Shown piece after piece: positions 25,988-35,137 of a stretch of DNA of 64,000 nucleotides (position 1 is its first letter; the number at the start of each line of letters is the position of its first letter). Where the stretch lies: the NCBI GenBank assembly GCA_045616445.1, contig JAZLGR010000018.1:264726-328725 (forward strand), in the 5' to 3' direction. A program made the translations under genes and the position numbers. The DNA comes from Fimousia sp045616445 (GTDB lineage Bacteria > Bacillota > Clostridia > Lachnospirales > Lachnospiraceae). Below the pieces are notes generated by a model. That model saw only the letters and a program-made list of their open reading frames with translations, had not been told where the DNA came from and did not search any database.

Positions 25988-27026
25988 CATATGCAATACA
26001 GTCGCTGACAAACATTCGAAGCCCCTCCGGGGTATAGAAAGAGTCGTGATCAATAGAAAGCCATTCGTAGCAAGTGTCTGCGGTGGCTTTTTCTTTTTGT
26101 CCCCGTGGCACGAAGGCGGCCAGTGACTTGTGGATTGCACGGTCTTCTTTCGGCAGATAGTAGTAATCAGACACCTGCTTGTATGGGTGCTTGTAGAGGT
26201 AATCCCCCTCGCTGGCCATATAAACCGGCACCGTAAGTCTGCCCGAAACCCCGTCAAATGTCACCCTCATCCCCTGGTTTTCGAACATAAGCGGGCGTGG
26301 AAAGGCACCTTCCACACGAAATGTGAAGGTCTGGGCATCCACTCTGTCAGCATCTGCGATGATTCCCTGGCGCAGGCCATCTAATATCAATAGAGCACTT
26401 AAGCGGGCGAGAATGCAGATCTGTTCTTTATTGTGGCTGGTAATCGCTTCATAGAGGCGATCCCGCTCTTCAAGCAGTTCTTTGGAGAAATGCTCCCGTA
26501 CCCCTGCCCGGTTTAGTCCCACGAACATCTGATACGCCTTGATCAGTTCCTTTCCAGATAATGTGGAAGTTCGATGAATACCAAGATATGCTTCCATCTT
26601 CTTCTGGCGACAGGAGGTTAAGCCAAAGACTTTTCGGTAGGTTCTTGCTGTTTTGTACAAATCGATATGGGAAAGACTTAAAATGGAGGCAAATTCGGTT
26701 TCTAAATCACAGGCTTTTGCACGGACAGTCATAAATGGCAGGGCAAAATAGCGGCCGTAGTAGGTAACCAGGGTCGTAATGCCAAGATCCTTCATTAAGG
26801 CGCAAAAAGAAAGTAAGACGTCCTTTTCTTCAAGACCTGATTCATTGAGCCAGGAGATGCTGTGAAAGCTTCCATCAAGGAAGTAGCCCCCTCCGATCAT
26901 GGAGATGTGGGATTCTTCCGGCACAAGACCAGTGGTATCAATGGTCAAGAAGAAATGATGATCGGGAAGATTGCCCTGTGATAAGCCATATGTAGTTGAA
27001 TCGGTGATGTTACGAATCATGCGCAT
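25971..27026 (-). CDS. YprB-like ribonuclease H-fold exonuclease domain protein
   Basis: The 351-residue protein contains a DEDD-type 3'-5' exonuclease-like fold: FLTIDTTGL at about residue 27 corresponds to the first acidic motif, with YYGRYFALPFM and LSHIDLYKTARTYRK as later motifs and a helical tail. The first motif has D-T-T in place of the classic D-x-E, so catalysis is uncertain. Family members (YprB in Bacillus) are poorly characterised. It is transcribed alone, against the flanking genes, and its 3' end overlaps the DUF445 gene by 17 bases. Confidence 0.75.
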   Translation of the reverse strand: MRMIRNITDSTTYGLSQGNLPDHHFFLTIDTTGLVPEESHISMIGGGYFLDGSFHSISWLNESGLEEKDVLLSFCALMKDLGITTLVTYYGRYFALPFMTVRAKACDLETEFASILSLSHIDLYKTARTYRKVFGLTSCRQKKMEAYLGIHRTSTLSGKELIKAYQMFVGLNRAGVREHFSKELLEERDRLYEAITSHNKEQICILARLSALLILDGLRQGIIADADRVDAQTFTFRVEGAFPRPLMFENQGMRVTFDGVSGRLTVPVYMASEGDYLYKHPYKQVSDYYYLPKEDRAIHKSLAAFVPRGQKEKATADTCYEWLSIDHDSFYTPEGLRMFVSDCIAYVIRKY

Positions 27027-27110
27027 AATAAGCTTCCTTTCTGTGTTCTATTATACCCAATCCGGAAATAAAATAAAATACACATTTTTCGTACAAATGT
27101 TTGACTTATG

Positions 27111-27119
27111 TGCTATACT
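27111..27119 (+). promoter_or_regulatory. Extended -10 promoter upstream of ruvA
   Basis: TGCTATACT matches the extended -10 pattern TGnTATAAT and lies about 35 bases before the ruvA start. No good -35 box sits at standard spacing. Confidence 0.45.
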
Positions 27120-27154
27120 AATATAGGTATTTTATATTCTTTAAGGAGCATGAG

Positions 27155-27757
27155 ATGATTGCATTTGTAAAAGGAACATTAGAAGCCGTATTTTCTGACG
27201 GCGTAATTATAGATCATCAGGGGATTGGATTTGACATCAAGACGCCATACCTGATGGACCGTCTGCCAAGAAGTGGCAGCGAAGTGAAACTGTATACCCA
27301 TATGTATGTGCGTGAGGATGCCATTGGATTATATGGCTTTCTGACTATGGAGGATTTGGAAGTCTTCCGTCTACTGATTTCGGTCAATGGAATCGGTCCG
27401 AAGGCAGCGCTGGCGGTCCTTTCCACCATGACAGTCCGTGACTTAAAGCTTGCGGTCATGTCCGATGATGTGAAGGCCATTACCAAGACACCGGGCATTG
27501 GCCCGAAGGGAGCGAAGCGACTGATTCTTGATCTGAAGGATAAGTTAGCGCTTGATGACGTGGAAGAAGATAACATGCCGCTTGATGATGTATTTGAAGA
27601 GACAAGGGGCGATGCAGTGGCAGAGACAGCACAGGCATTAGTCAGCCTTGGATACTCCAATTCCGAAGCATATACAGCAATCAGAGGCGTTGAGGGCAGA
27701 GATGATATGGATGTGGAGACACTCCTTAAGGCAGCCCTCAAGAAGATGGTATTTTAA
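27155..27757 (+). CDS. ruvA: Holliday junction branch migration protein RuvA
   Basis: The 200-residue protein has the N-terminal OB-fold (MIAFVKGTLEAV...), the helix-hairpin-helix pair (LISVNGIGPKAALAVLS and KTPGIGPKGAKRLILDLKDKL) and the C-terminal domain III (VSLGYSNSEAYTAI) that binds RuvB. RuvA tetramers hold the four-way junction while RuvB hexamers drive migration. It forms an operon with ruvB, 12 bases downstream. RuvC is not adjacent, as usual in Firmicutes. Confidence 0.97.
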   Translation: MIAFVKGTLEAVFSDGVIIDHQGIGFDIKTPYLMDRLPRSGSEVKLYTHMYVREDAIGLYGFLTMEDLEVFRLLISVNGIGPKAALAVLSTMTVRDLKLAVMSDDVKAITKTPGIGPKGAKRLILDLKDKLALDDVEEDNMPLDDVFEETRGDAVAETAQALVSLGYSNSEAYTAIRGVEGRDDMDVETLLKAALKKMVF

Positions 27758-27769
27758 CAGGAGAAAGAC

Positions 27770-28771
27770 ATGAAAGACCGTATTATCACAACTGAATTCG
27801 TGGACGAAGATATTGCCATTGAGGGCAGCTTACGACCACAGCTCCTGTCAGAATACATTGGACAGGAACGGGTAAAGAACAATTTAAAGATATTTATTGA
27901 AGCCGCAAAAAGCCGTGGAGAATCCTTAGACCACGTGCTGCTTTTCGGACCTCCGGGACTTGGCAAGACAACACTTGCAGGCATTGTGGCCAATGAGATG
28001 GGAACCAGCTTAAAGATTACCTCCGGACCGGCCATCGAAAAACCGGGCGAGCTGGCAGCAATCTTAAACTCCCTTCAGGAAGGAGATGTCCTTTTCATCG
28101 ATGAGATCCACCGATTAAACCGACAGGTGGAGGAAACCATGTATCCAGCCATGGAGGATTTCGCTATTGATATCATCATCGGCAAGGGACAGGGTGCAAG
28201 ATCCATCCGATTGGACCTTCCGAAGTTTACGTTGATTGGTGCAACGACAAGAGCCGGCATGCTTACCGCTCCACTTCGTGACCGTTTTGGTGTGGTAAAC
28301 CGACTGGAATTCTACACAGAGAAGGAACTGGCAAAGATCGTCACCAGATCCTGCGAAGTATTGGGCGTGGAGATCGATGAGAAGGGTGCTGCAGAGATTG
28401 CAAGAAGATCCAGAGGAACCCCTAGACTGGCCAACCGGCTCTTAAAGAGAGTGCGAGATTTTGCTGAAGTACAGTTTGACGGTAAGATCGATGAGCTGGT
28501 TGCGAAAGTGGCACTTGACCGCTTAGAAGTGGATTCCTTGGGCCTTGATCAGGTGGACCGCAATATCTTATTGACAATGATTGAAAAATTCGATGGAAAA
28601 CCGGTGGGGCTTGATACCTTAGCCGCAGCAATCAGCGAGGATTCCGGTACCATCGAGGATGTATATGAACCATATCTGCTTCAGAATGGACTGATTCAGA
28701 GAACCCCAAGGGGAAGAATGGTAACTAAGAGCGCATATGAACATTTCGGCATGCAACTGCCGGAAGAATAG
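27770..28771 (+). CDS. ruvB: Holliday junction branch migration ATPase RuvB
   Basis: The 333-residue AAA+ motor has the Walker A GPPGLGKTT, Walker B LFIDEIHRL, sensor region GATTRAGMLTAPLRDRFG and the arginine-containing RRSRGTPRLANRLLKR segment, followed by the C-terminal winged helix. It pulls DNA arms through the RuvA-bound junction in recombination and fork repair. The length is standard. GGAGAAAG lies upstream of the ATG. zapA follows 8 bases after its stop. Confidence 0.98.
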   Translation: MKDRIITTEFVDEDIAIEGSLRPQLLSEYIGQERVKNNLKIFIEAAKSRGESLDHVLLFGPPGLGKTTLAGIVANEMGTSLKITSGPAIEKPGELAAILNSLQEGDVLFIDEIHRLNRQVEETMYPAMEDFAIDIIIGKGQGARSIRLDLPKFTLIGATTRAGMLTAPLRDRFGVVNRLEFYTEKELAKIVTRSCEVLGVEIDEKGAAEIARRSRGTPRLANRLLKRVRDFAEVQFDGKIDELVAKVALDRLEVDSLGLDQVDRNILLTMIEKFDGKPVGLDTLAAAISEDSGTIEDVYEPYLLQNGLIQRTPRGRMVTKSAYEHFGMQLPEE

Positions 28772-28779
28772 GAGAAGGC

Positions 28780-29178
28780 ATGGCAAAGAACACCATTGAA
28801 GTTGTAATTAATAAAAAAGTATATTCTTTAAGCGGTGCAGAGAGCGAAGAGTATTTACAGCAGCTTGCCCGCTATATCGATCAGAAGACAAGAGAACTCG
28901 TTCGTGCCGGTGGATATGACAGACTTCCACAGGATTACCAGAGCCTGCTCCTTGCCATCAACTTAGCAGATGATTATTTCAAATGTAAGGATGAGTTGGA
29001 GATGATGGACCGCGAGGCAGCGGCCAGAGAACGCCAGCTTTACGAGATGAAGCATGAGATGATCGATGCCAAGATCCAGGCAGAATCCCTGGGCAAGATG
29101 GTGGCAGAATACAAAAAACTGGTGCAGCAGCTCCAGAAAGAAGTCATTCGATTAGAACAGAGGAAAGATGATGAGTAA
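28780..29178 (+). CDS. zapA: Cell division protein ZapA
   Basis: The 132-residue protein has the ZapA N-terminal beta-alpha region (EVVINKKVYSLSGAESEEYLQQLARYID) and a long C-terminal coiled coil (about residues 70-130) ending in alternating charged heptads. ZapA bundles FtsZ filaments and stabilises the Z ring. It lies between ruvB and the U32 gene, and its 3' end overlaps the latter by 11 bases. It is longer than E. coli ZapA because of an extended coil, as in other Clostridia. Confidence 0.9.
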   Translation: MAKNTIEVVINKKVYSLSGAESEEYLQQLARYIDQKTRELVRAGGYDRLPQDYQSLLLAINLADDYFKCKDELEMMDREAAARERQLYEMKHEMIDAKIQAESLGKMVAEYKKLVQQLQKEVIRLEQRKDDE

Positions 29179-31534
29179 TTTAATCGAGGTTTTGTCCCCG
29201 GCAGGCTCATTTGATAGTTTAGAGGCGGCTGTGAGAGCAGGCGCCGATGCTATTTATCTGGGTGGAAGCAGCTTTGGGGCAAGAGCATTTGCGGGCAATT
29301 TCGATGAGGAAGAGTTACTTCGCGCCATCGATTATGCCCATCTTCATAAAAAGAGGATTTTTCTGACCATCAATACCCTCTTTAAGGAACGTGATTTTGA
29401 CGAGCTTTATGACTACCTTCTGCCTTATTATAAAGAAGGATTAGACGCAGTGATCGTACAGGATGTGGGTGTGGCAGCATTCGTCAGGGAAGCCTTCCCA
29501 CAGATGGACCTTCATGCCAGCACACAGATGACTGCCATGGGGGTGGAAAGTGCCAGATTCTTAGAAGAATTAGGATTTGACCGTATTGTACCGGCAAGGG
29601 AGCTGTCCCTTGGAGAGATTGCAGATATCAAACGTGAGACCAATCTCGAGATAGAGACCTTCGTCCACGGAGCATTGTGCTTTTCCTACTCCGGACAGTG
29701 CCTGATGAGCAGTATGCTTGGAGGCAGAAGCGGGAATCGTGGCCGATGTGCCCAGCCATGCCGTCTGCCATATGGCTTATATGAGAATGGACAGCGCATC
29801 GGCAAGAAGGCAGAGCAGTATCTCTTAAGTCCCAAGGATCTGTGCAGTTTAGAGATTCTTCCGGATATCTTACGTGCCGGCACCAACTCCCTAAAGATTG
29901 AGGGCCGCATGAAGCGTCCACAGTATGTGGCAGCGGTAACCCGCCAGTATCGCCGCTATGTGGACCTGTTTTTGGAAAATCCAGACAAATTTACGGTACG
30001 TCCTGAGGATGTTCAGGAATTGATGGAGCTTTATAACCGTGGCGGGTTTACCAAGGGATATTATCTCACCCACAACGGCCGTGACATGATGTCCATGAAG
30101 CGTCCAAACCATATGGGATATTATGTGGGTAAAATCGAGACCATCAAAAAGAACCAGATTGGGTTTGTGGCAGAGACAGAGATTCACAAGAAGGATATCT
30201 TGGAGATTTCCTTAGGACAGGATGACAAAGTGGAGCTTACTTCCCCTGTTGATGGGAAGAAGGGCAGCAAGATCATCCTCAATGCCAATAAGCTTCGTCG
30301 TCTTCGTGTGGGCATGCCAATTTATCGCACCCGCAATGAAAATTTAATAAATTCCATACAAAAAGAAACAATTAACATAGAAAAGAAAGAAATTCTTAAG
30401 GGAAATATCAGATTTCAGGTTGGAAAATCTGCTATGATACAGTTAGCATTCGGCGACATTTTGGTAGAAGTGGCCGGAGAAGAGGTCTTAAAGGCCAAGA
30501 GTGCACCGATTACGAGGGAGAAGCTCTTATCAAAGCTTTTAAAGACCGGCAACACACCATTCGACATTGAAATCGAGGATGTGGTGATGGATCAGGATGC
30601 ATTCCTTCCGATGGGAGCCATCAATCAGCTTCGAAGAGATGCCCTTGATGCCATGGAACGTGCCATTGTGGCAGCTTCTTTTAGAGAAGAAGCAAGCCGC
30701 CCGGCGAAGGCGGGAAGCATTAAAGCGCCACAGTGGATGCCTGCAAGGAATTCTGCCGAAACCATTGCATTTGCAACGACCCTTGCTCAGGCAAGGGCAG
30801 CCCTTGAAAGCCCCAAGGTCAGAGCTATCTACCTGCAGGCTGAGAGCGTAGCATTTGACCGGTGGGATCAGGTTACGAAGGAGTGCCACGAGGCAGGCAA
30901 GGAGATCTACTACTCCCTTCCGCTGGTATTCCACAGGGAAGCCAGAGCTGATTATGTGGCTCAGAAGGAGCTTTTGTGTAATGGAGGGCAGGACGGACTG
31001 CTCATCCATACGTTGGATGAATATGCCATGCTTCATCACATGAACTATGAGAAGAAGCTTGTGTTAGACAGCTCTCTTTATGTGTATCATCGTTCCTCCC
31101 TGGATTTTTATAAAGAACATATGAAGGCTCCCGTAAGAGTCATTCTTCCAGTGGAGCTTAACGATTTGGAACTGTCTGCCCTTCGCATCAAGGATGCGGA
31201 TATGGTTGTCTACGGCAGACAGCCACTGATGATCAGCGCCCAGTGTCAGGTGAAGAATCACCTTGGATGTAAGCATACCATGAAGGAGCTTACCATCCGT
31301 GACCGCAGGGACGTGGATTTCCCAGTGCGTAACTTCTGTAAATACTGCTATAACGTCATTTATAATGGCGCATGCTTACAGCTTCTTGATTTTGAGGAGG
31401 AGCTTGATCAGTTAGCTCGTGGACGTATTTACCGATTTACTATAGAAACTGAAGACGAGGTGAGAGCAATCTTATCCGGCCGTCTTCCAAACCAAAAATA
31501 TACGAAAGGACATTTCAAACGAGGAATTGAATAG
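29168..31534 (+). CDS. U32-family peptidase-like protein (RlhA/TrhP group), long form
   Basis: The 788-residue protein starts with the U32 domain (EVLSPAGSFDSLEAAVRAGADAIYLGG). It contains the family cysteine set CFSYSGQCLMSSMLGGRSGNRGRCAQPC at about residues 172-200 and a further C-terminal cluster, FCKYCYNVIYNGACLQLL. Family members of this length hydroxylate RNA bases (tRNA U34 for TrhP, 23S C2501 for RlhA) with prephenate-derived chemistry and probably an iron-sulfur cluster; true protease activity is doubtful. Which RNA is modified here is not decidable. An alternative ATG lies 3 bases downstream. The start overlaps zapA. Confidence 0.88.
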   Translation: MMSNLIEVLSPAGSFDSLEAAVRAGADAIYLGGSSFGARAFAGNFDEEELLRAIDYAHLHKKRIFLTINTLFKERDFDELYDYLLPYYKEGLDAVIVQDVGVAAFVREAFPQMDLHASTQMTAMGVESARFLEELGFDRIVPARELSLGEIADIKRETNLEIETFVHGALCFSYSGQCLMSSMLGGRSGNRGRCAQPCRLPYGLYENGQRIGKKAEQYLLSPKDLCSLEILPDILRAGTNSLKIEGRMKRPQYVAAVTRQYRRYVDLFLENPDKFTVRPEDVQELMELYNRGGFTKGYYLTHNGRDMMSMKRPNHMGYYVGKIETIKKNQIGFVAETEIHKKDILEISLGQDDKVELTSPVDGKKGSKIILNANKLRRLRVGMPIYRTRNENLINSIQKETINIEKKEILKGNIRFQVGKSAMIQLAFGDILVEVAGEEVLKAKSAPITREKLLSKLLKTGNTPFDIEIEDVVMDQDAFLPMGAINQLRRDALDAMERAIVAASFREEASRPAKAGSIKAPQWMPARNSAETIAFATTLAQARAALESPKVRAIYLQAESVAFDRWDQVTKECHEAGKEIYYSLPLVFHREARADYVAQKELLCNGGQDGLLIHTLDEYAMLHHMNYEKKLVLDSSLYVYHRSSLDFYKEHMKAPVRVILPVELNDLELSALRIKDADMVVYGRQPLMISAQCQVKNHLGCKHTMKELTIRDRRDVDFPVRNFCKYCYNVIYNGACLQLLDFEEELDQLARGRIYRFTIETEDEVRAILSGRLPNQKYTKGHFKRGIE

Positions 31535-31543
31535 GTAATTTGT

Positions 31544-32968
31544 ATGGTTAGTTTGATTACAATCGTATCAAAATACGTAATTTTAGTTTTGTGTCTGATT
31601 TATACGCTGTCCTCCTTCACCCTCTATATTGGAAGGAAGTCAGCCCATCAGAAAAGTGCCATTTTGGATAATCAGGTATGGTATCTCTTTGCCTTTCATT
31701 TTGTGTGCTATTTTGTGCTGTTCATACAGTCGTGGGATCTGAATGTACTGTTCTTCTTTGCGGCACAGATTGTATTCTTCGAGGTGATCATGATCTTCTA
31801 CCCGAGGATCTACCGGCATTGTTCGAGAAAGCTTGTCAATAATTCCTGTTTCTTAATGGGTATCGGCTTTATCATGTTGACAAGGCTTTCCTTCTCACTG
31901 GCATTGAAGCAGTTTGCCATCGTGGCAGTGACATTCGTTATTACAATGATCATTCCGCTGATGATCGAAAGTCTCCATTTTCTGGATAAGCTTGGATGGT
32001 TTTATGCAGTCAGCGGCTTTGTCATCTTAGCGACGGTATTCGTATTCGGTACCAATAAGAATGGTGCAACCAACTGGATCAACGTAGGCGGTATTGCCTT
32101 CCAGCCATCTGAGGTGGCTAAGATTGTCTTTGTATTCTTTATGGCAGCCATGCTTGCCAAAGCAACCAACTTCAAGCGTCTGGTAACCATCTCTGTCATT
32201 GCAGCCATGTATGTGTGCGTACTGGTTGTGGAGAAGGACCTTGGGGCAGCACTGATCTTCTTTATTGTGTACCTGACCATGGTTTATGTGGCAACAGCCA
32301 AATTCAAATATTTACTGGCCGGCATCGGCGGTGGCGCAGCAGCTTCTGTCATCGCATATTTCCTCTTTAACCATGTAAGAGTGCGAGTGATGGCGTGGCA
32401 GGATCCATTTGCCATTATTGACGGCGGCGGATTCCAGGTGTGCCAGTCTTTATTTGCCATCGGAACCGGAAGCTGGTTCGGACTGGGGCTTAATCAGGGG
32501 CGTCCAACGGATGTGCCGATCTATGAATCTGACTTTATTTTCTCCGGAATCTGCGAAGAATTCGGTGTATTATTCGGATTATGCGTGATTTTGATCTGCG
32601 TCAGCATCTTCCTTTCCTTTATGCAGATCTCTACGAAGATCAAGGGGCTTTTCTACAAGCTTCTTACCCTGGGATTTGGCGTATGCTTTATCTTCCAGGT
32701 GCTTCTTAATGTGGGCGGGGTTACCAAGTTTATCCCATCCACCGGCGTTACCCTGCCATTTGTCAGCTATGGCGGTAGCTCCATTATCTGTACTCTGATC
32801 ATGTTTTCCATTGTGCAGGGACTTTATATGATTTCCAATCGTAAAGAGGAGGTGAAGGCGGATGAGTCTGTTCCGGAAGAAACAGCCGGAGGATATGAAT
32901 ACGGAGATGATGGATACTCCGGATATTCCAGTGGCTACACAGGCGAAGCGGAATTCGACGACCAGTGA
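31544..32968 (+). CDS. SEDS-family peptidoglycan glycosyltransferase (FtsW/RodA/SpoVE type)
   Basis: The 474-residue polytopic membrane protein has about ten predicted helices. It carries the SEDS signature around GGIAFQPSEVAKIVFVFFMA, VEKDLGAALIFF (with the conserved D for glycan polymerisation) and the C-terminal PSTGVTLPFVSYGGSS loop. SEDS proteins polymerise lipid II with a partner class B PBP, and that partner is encoded directly after it. The last 107 bases overlap the PBP gene in another frame, creating a Gly/Tyr/Asp/Glu-rich tail. Whether it serves elongation, division or sporulation cannot be decided. Confidence 0.9.
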   Translation: MVSLITIVSKYVILVLCLIYTLSSFTLYIGRKSAHQKSAILDNQVWYLFAFHFVCYFVLFIQSWDLNVLFFFAAQIVFFEVIMIFYPRIYRHCSRKLVNNSCFLMGIGFIMLTRLSFSLALKQFAIVAVTFVITMIIPLMIESLHFLDKLGWFYAVSGFVILATVFVFGTNKNGATNWINVGGIAFQPSEVAKIVFVFFMAAMLAKATNFKRLVTISVIAAMYVCVLVVEKDLGAALIFFIVYLTMVYVATAKFKYLLAGIGGGAAASVIAYFLFNHVRVRVMAWQDPFAIIDGGGFQVCQSLFAIGTGSWFGLGLNQGRPTDVPIYESDFIFSGICEEFGVLFGLCVILICVSIFLSFMQISTKIKGLFYKLLTLGFGVCFIFQVLLNVGGVTKFIPSTGVTLPFVSYGGSSIICTLIMFSIVQGLYMISNRKEEVKADESVPEETAGGYEYGDDGYSGYSSGYTGEAEFDDQ

Positions 32969-34436
32969 TGATCTGGTAGTGTATGAGACAGAGAAGGACG
33001 AACGTCTTCATAAGAGAAGAAAGAAGGCCAATCGACAGATTATGCACATCACATACTTTTTTGTGCTGGTATTTCTCGGCTTGATCGCTTATATGATTAA
33101 GTTTACCTATCTGGATTCCTCTGCGATTATTGTAAATTCACGTAACAAGCGACAGGCAGCATTTGCCCAGAAGACAGTAAGGGGATCCATCTACAGCAGT
33201 GATGGGAAGATCCTTGCCCAGACAGAGAATGGAGGCACCGATGGCGAAAAACGTGTCTATCCATATGGAAGAGAGTTTGCCCATGTTGTAGGTTACAACA
33301 AGAAGGGAATGGCAGGCCTTGAGAGCCGATATAACTATCAGCTGTTAACCTCCAATTCCGGCTTTATGACACAGATCAAGAATGCATTGCTTGATCGCAA
33401 AAATCAGGGAGACAGCCTCCATACAACCTTGGATACAAGGGTGCAGGAAGCTGCCTACGAAGCCCTTGGAGACCGCAGAGGCTCCGTGGTGGCCATCGAG
33501 CCATCCACAGGAAGGATCATTGCCATGGTATCCAAGCCTGATTTTAATCCGAACGGGGTTGAGGATAACTGGGAAACTTTAAGCAGTGCCGATAACTCTG
33601 TCCTTGTCAACCGTGCAACCCAGGGCATGTATCCTCCGGGATCCACCTTTAAGGTGATTACTGCCCTTGAATATATGAGAGAAAACAAGAACTATGACCA
33701 GTTCTCCTATACCTGTGATTCCACCATTACGAAGAACAGTGTCAAGGTAAGCTGTTATCACGGAAGCTCCCACGGCAAAGTAAATCTTCGCCAGGCAATC
33801 GCAAAGTCCTGCAACACTGCATTTGTCCAGCTGGGCAGTGACCTTAAGAAGGGCAAGCTCCGTGAACTTGCGGAATCCCTGCTGTTAAATCAGGATACAG
33901 GCGTTGATGTTGCCAGCAAGAAGAGCAGCTTTAAGCTTACTGGTTCTTCCCAGGATTCCCAGATGCCACAGACTGTCATCGGACAGGGAGATACCCTGAT
34001 GACACCACTTAACAATGCACTGATTATGTGTGCCATTGCCAATGACGGTATCATCATGAAGCCTTGTCTGGCAGAGCGCATTGAGAATGAAGCAGGCGGT
34101 GTGATCAAGGAATACGCTCCGTCCAAATATCAGGAAGCCATCGGAGAAGAGGAAGCAGAACGTATGAAGGATATGCTGGTGGAAGTTATCGAGAATGGTA
34201 CCGGTAATCGATTGAAGAATCCCAGATACAGTGTGGCTGGTAAGACAGGTTCTGCAGAATATAACTCCAAGAAGGATTCCCATGCCTGGTTTGTGGGCAT
34301 GTCCAATGTGAAGAATCCGGATTTGGTTGTGTGCGTCATTGTAGAAGGCGGCGGAGCAGGCGGCTCCACAGCAGCACCCGTTGCCAAGAAAGTATTTGAT
34401 GCATACTATGATGCAGGACTGGGAAGTTTAGATTAA
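32862..34436 (+). CDS. Class B penicillin-binding protein (transpeptidase)
   Basis: The 524-residue protein has a basic cytoplasmic N-terminus, one membrane segment at about residues 63-83 and a transpeptidase domain. The active-site motifs are visible: STFK at about residue 261, SCN at about 317 and KTG at about 459. It crosslinks peptides in glycan made by the upstream SEDS protein. The start at 32862 lies 107 bases inside the SEDS gene but has a strong AGGAGGTG ribosome site, so the overlap is believable. The short region before the transpeptidase resembles compact PbpA-type enzymes. Confidence 0.93.
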   Translation: MSLFRKKQPEDMNTEMMDTPDIPVATQAKRNSTTSDDLVVYETEKDERLHKRRKKANRQIMHITYFFVLVFLGLIAYMIKFTYLDSSAIIVNSRNKRQAAFAQKTVRGSIYSSDGKILAQTENGGTDGEKRVYPYGREFAHVVGYNKKGMAGLESRYNYQLLTSNSGFMTQIKNALLDRKNQGDSLHTTLDTRVQEAAYEALGDRRGSVVAIEPSTGRIIAMVSKPDFNPNGVEDNWETLSSADNSVLVNRATQGMYPPGSTFKVITALEYMRENKNYDQFSYTCDSTITKNSVKVSCYHGSSHGKVNLRQAIAKSCNTAFVQLGSDLKKGKLRELAESLLLNQDTGVDVASKKSSFKLTGSSQDSQMPQTVIGQGDTLMTPLNNALIMCAIANDGIIMKPCLAERIENEAGGVIKEYAPSKYQEAIGEEEAERMKDMLVEVIENGTGNRLKNPRYSVAGKTGSAEYNSKKDSHAWFVGMSNVKNPDLVVCVIVEGGGAGGSTAAPVAKKVFDAYYDAGLGSLD

Positions 34437-34487
34437 TTAAATTTTTATAAAAATAAAGGTCAAATTATTTAAAACACCCTCATTGTT

Positions 34488-34496
34488 TGCTATAAT
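34488..34496 (+). promoter_or_regulatory. Extended -10 promoter of the Nudix gene
   Basis: TGCTATAAT is a full extended -10 match about 40 bases before the start codon; the -35 region is AT-rich and weak. Confidence 0.6.
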
Positions 34497-34535
34497 ATAA
34501 TTAAGAAATACTTGGAACACAGGAGGGATGTTGCT

Positions 34536-34988
34536 ATGACCGAAGCAATAAGCTGTGGCGGAGTAGTGATTTACAGGGGTAAGATACTTCTACTGTACAA
34601 GAACTACAAACACAAGTATGAAGGCTGGGTGCTACCGAAAGGAACCGTTGAAGAAGGTGAAGAATTCCAGGAGACGGCACTTCGTGAAGTGAAGGAGGAA
34701 ACTGGAGCTGATGCATCAATCATTAAATATGTTGGGAAAAGCCAATATTCTTTCCGTACCTATAATGATGTCATTGTAAAGGACGTGCACTGGTATCTGA
34801 TGATGGGAAGAAGCTTTTATTCCAAACCTCAGCGGGAAGAATATTTTATGGATTCCGGTTACTACAAGTATCATGAGGCTTATCATATGTTGAAGTTCCC
34901 GAATGAACGCCAGATTCTTGAGGATGCGTATCGTGAATACACAGAACTTAAGAAGAGTAATTTGTGGGGAAACAAGAAGTATTATTAA
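34536..34988 (+). CDS. Nudix hydrolase
   Basis: The 150-residue protein contains a complete Nudix box within GTVEEGEEFQETALREVKEETGA (pattern Gx5Ex7REUxEExGU), preceded by the usual KYEGWVLPKG strand. Nudix enzymes hydrolyse nucleoside diphosphates linked to another moiety; the substrate cannot be predicted, though small forms of this type often clean up oxidised or dinucleoside polyphosphates. The ATG at 34536 follows AGGAGGG. It has its own promoter and a hairpin after its stop. Confidence 0.9.
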   Translation: MTEAISCGGVVIYRGKILLLYKNYKHKYEGWVLPKGTVEEGEEFQETALREVKEETGADASIIKYVGKSQYSFRTYNDVIVKDVHWYLMMGRSFYSKPQREEYFMDSGYYKYHEAYHMLKFPNERQILEDAYREYTELKKSNLWGNKKYY

Positions 34989-35006
34989 TGTAACGAAGTA
35001 ACAAGG

Positions 35007-35042
35007 AAAGGTTCAGAGCAGGACACTCTGAACCTTTCTTCT
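35007..35042 (+). terminator. Hairpin terminator after the Nudix gene
   Basis: A perfect 12-bp stem (AAAGGTTCAGAG with CTCTGAACCTTT) has a 7-base loop. The T-run after it is interrupted (CTTCTGTCT), so termination may be partial; the A-rich left side is less suited to reverse use. Confidence 0.7.
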
Positions 35043-35137
35043 GTCTAAAAAAAGTTTAAAAATAAAAAGGATTTTCTTCAAATATATAGAATTATATATT
35101 GTGGGAGAAAATAAGGGAAAAAAGGAGGTATAAGAGT

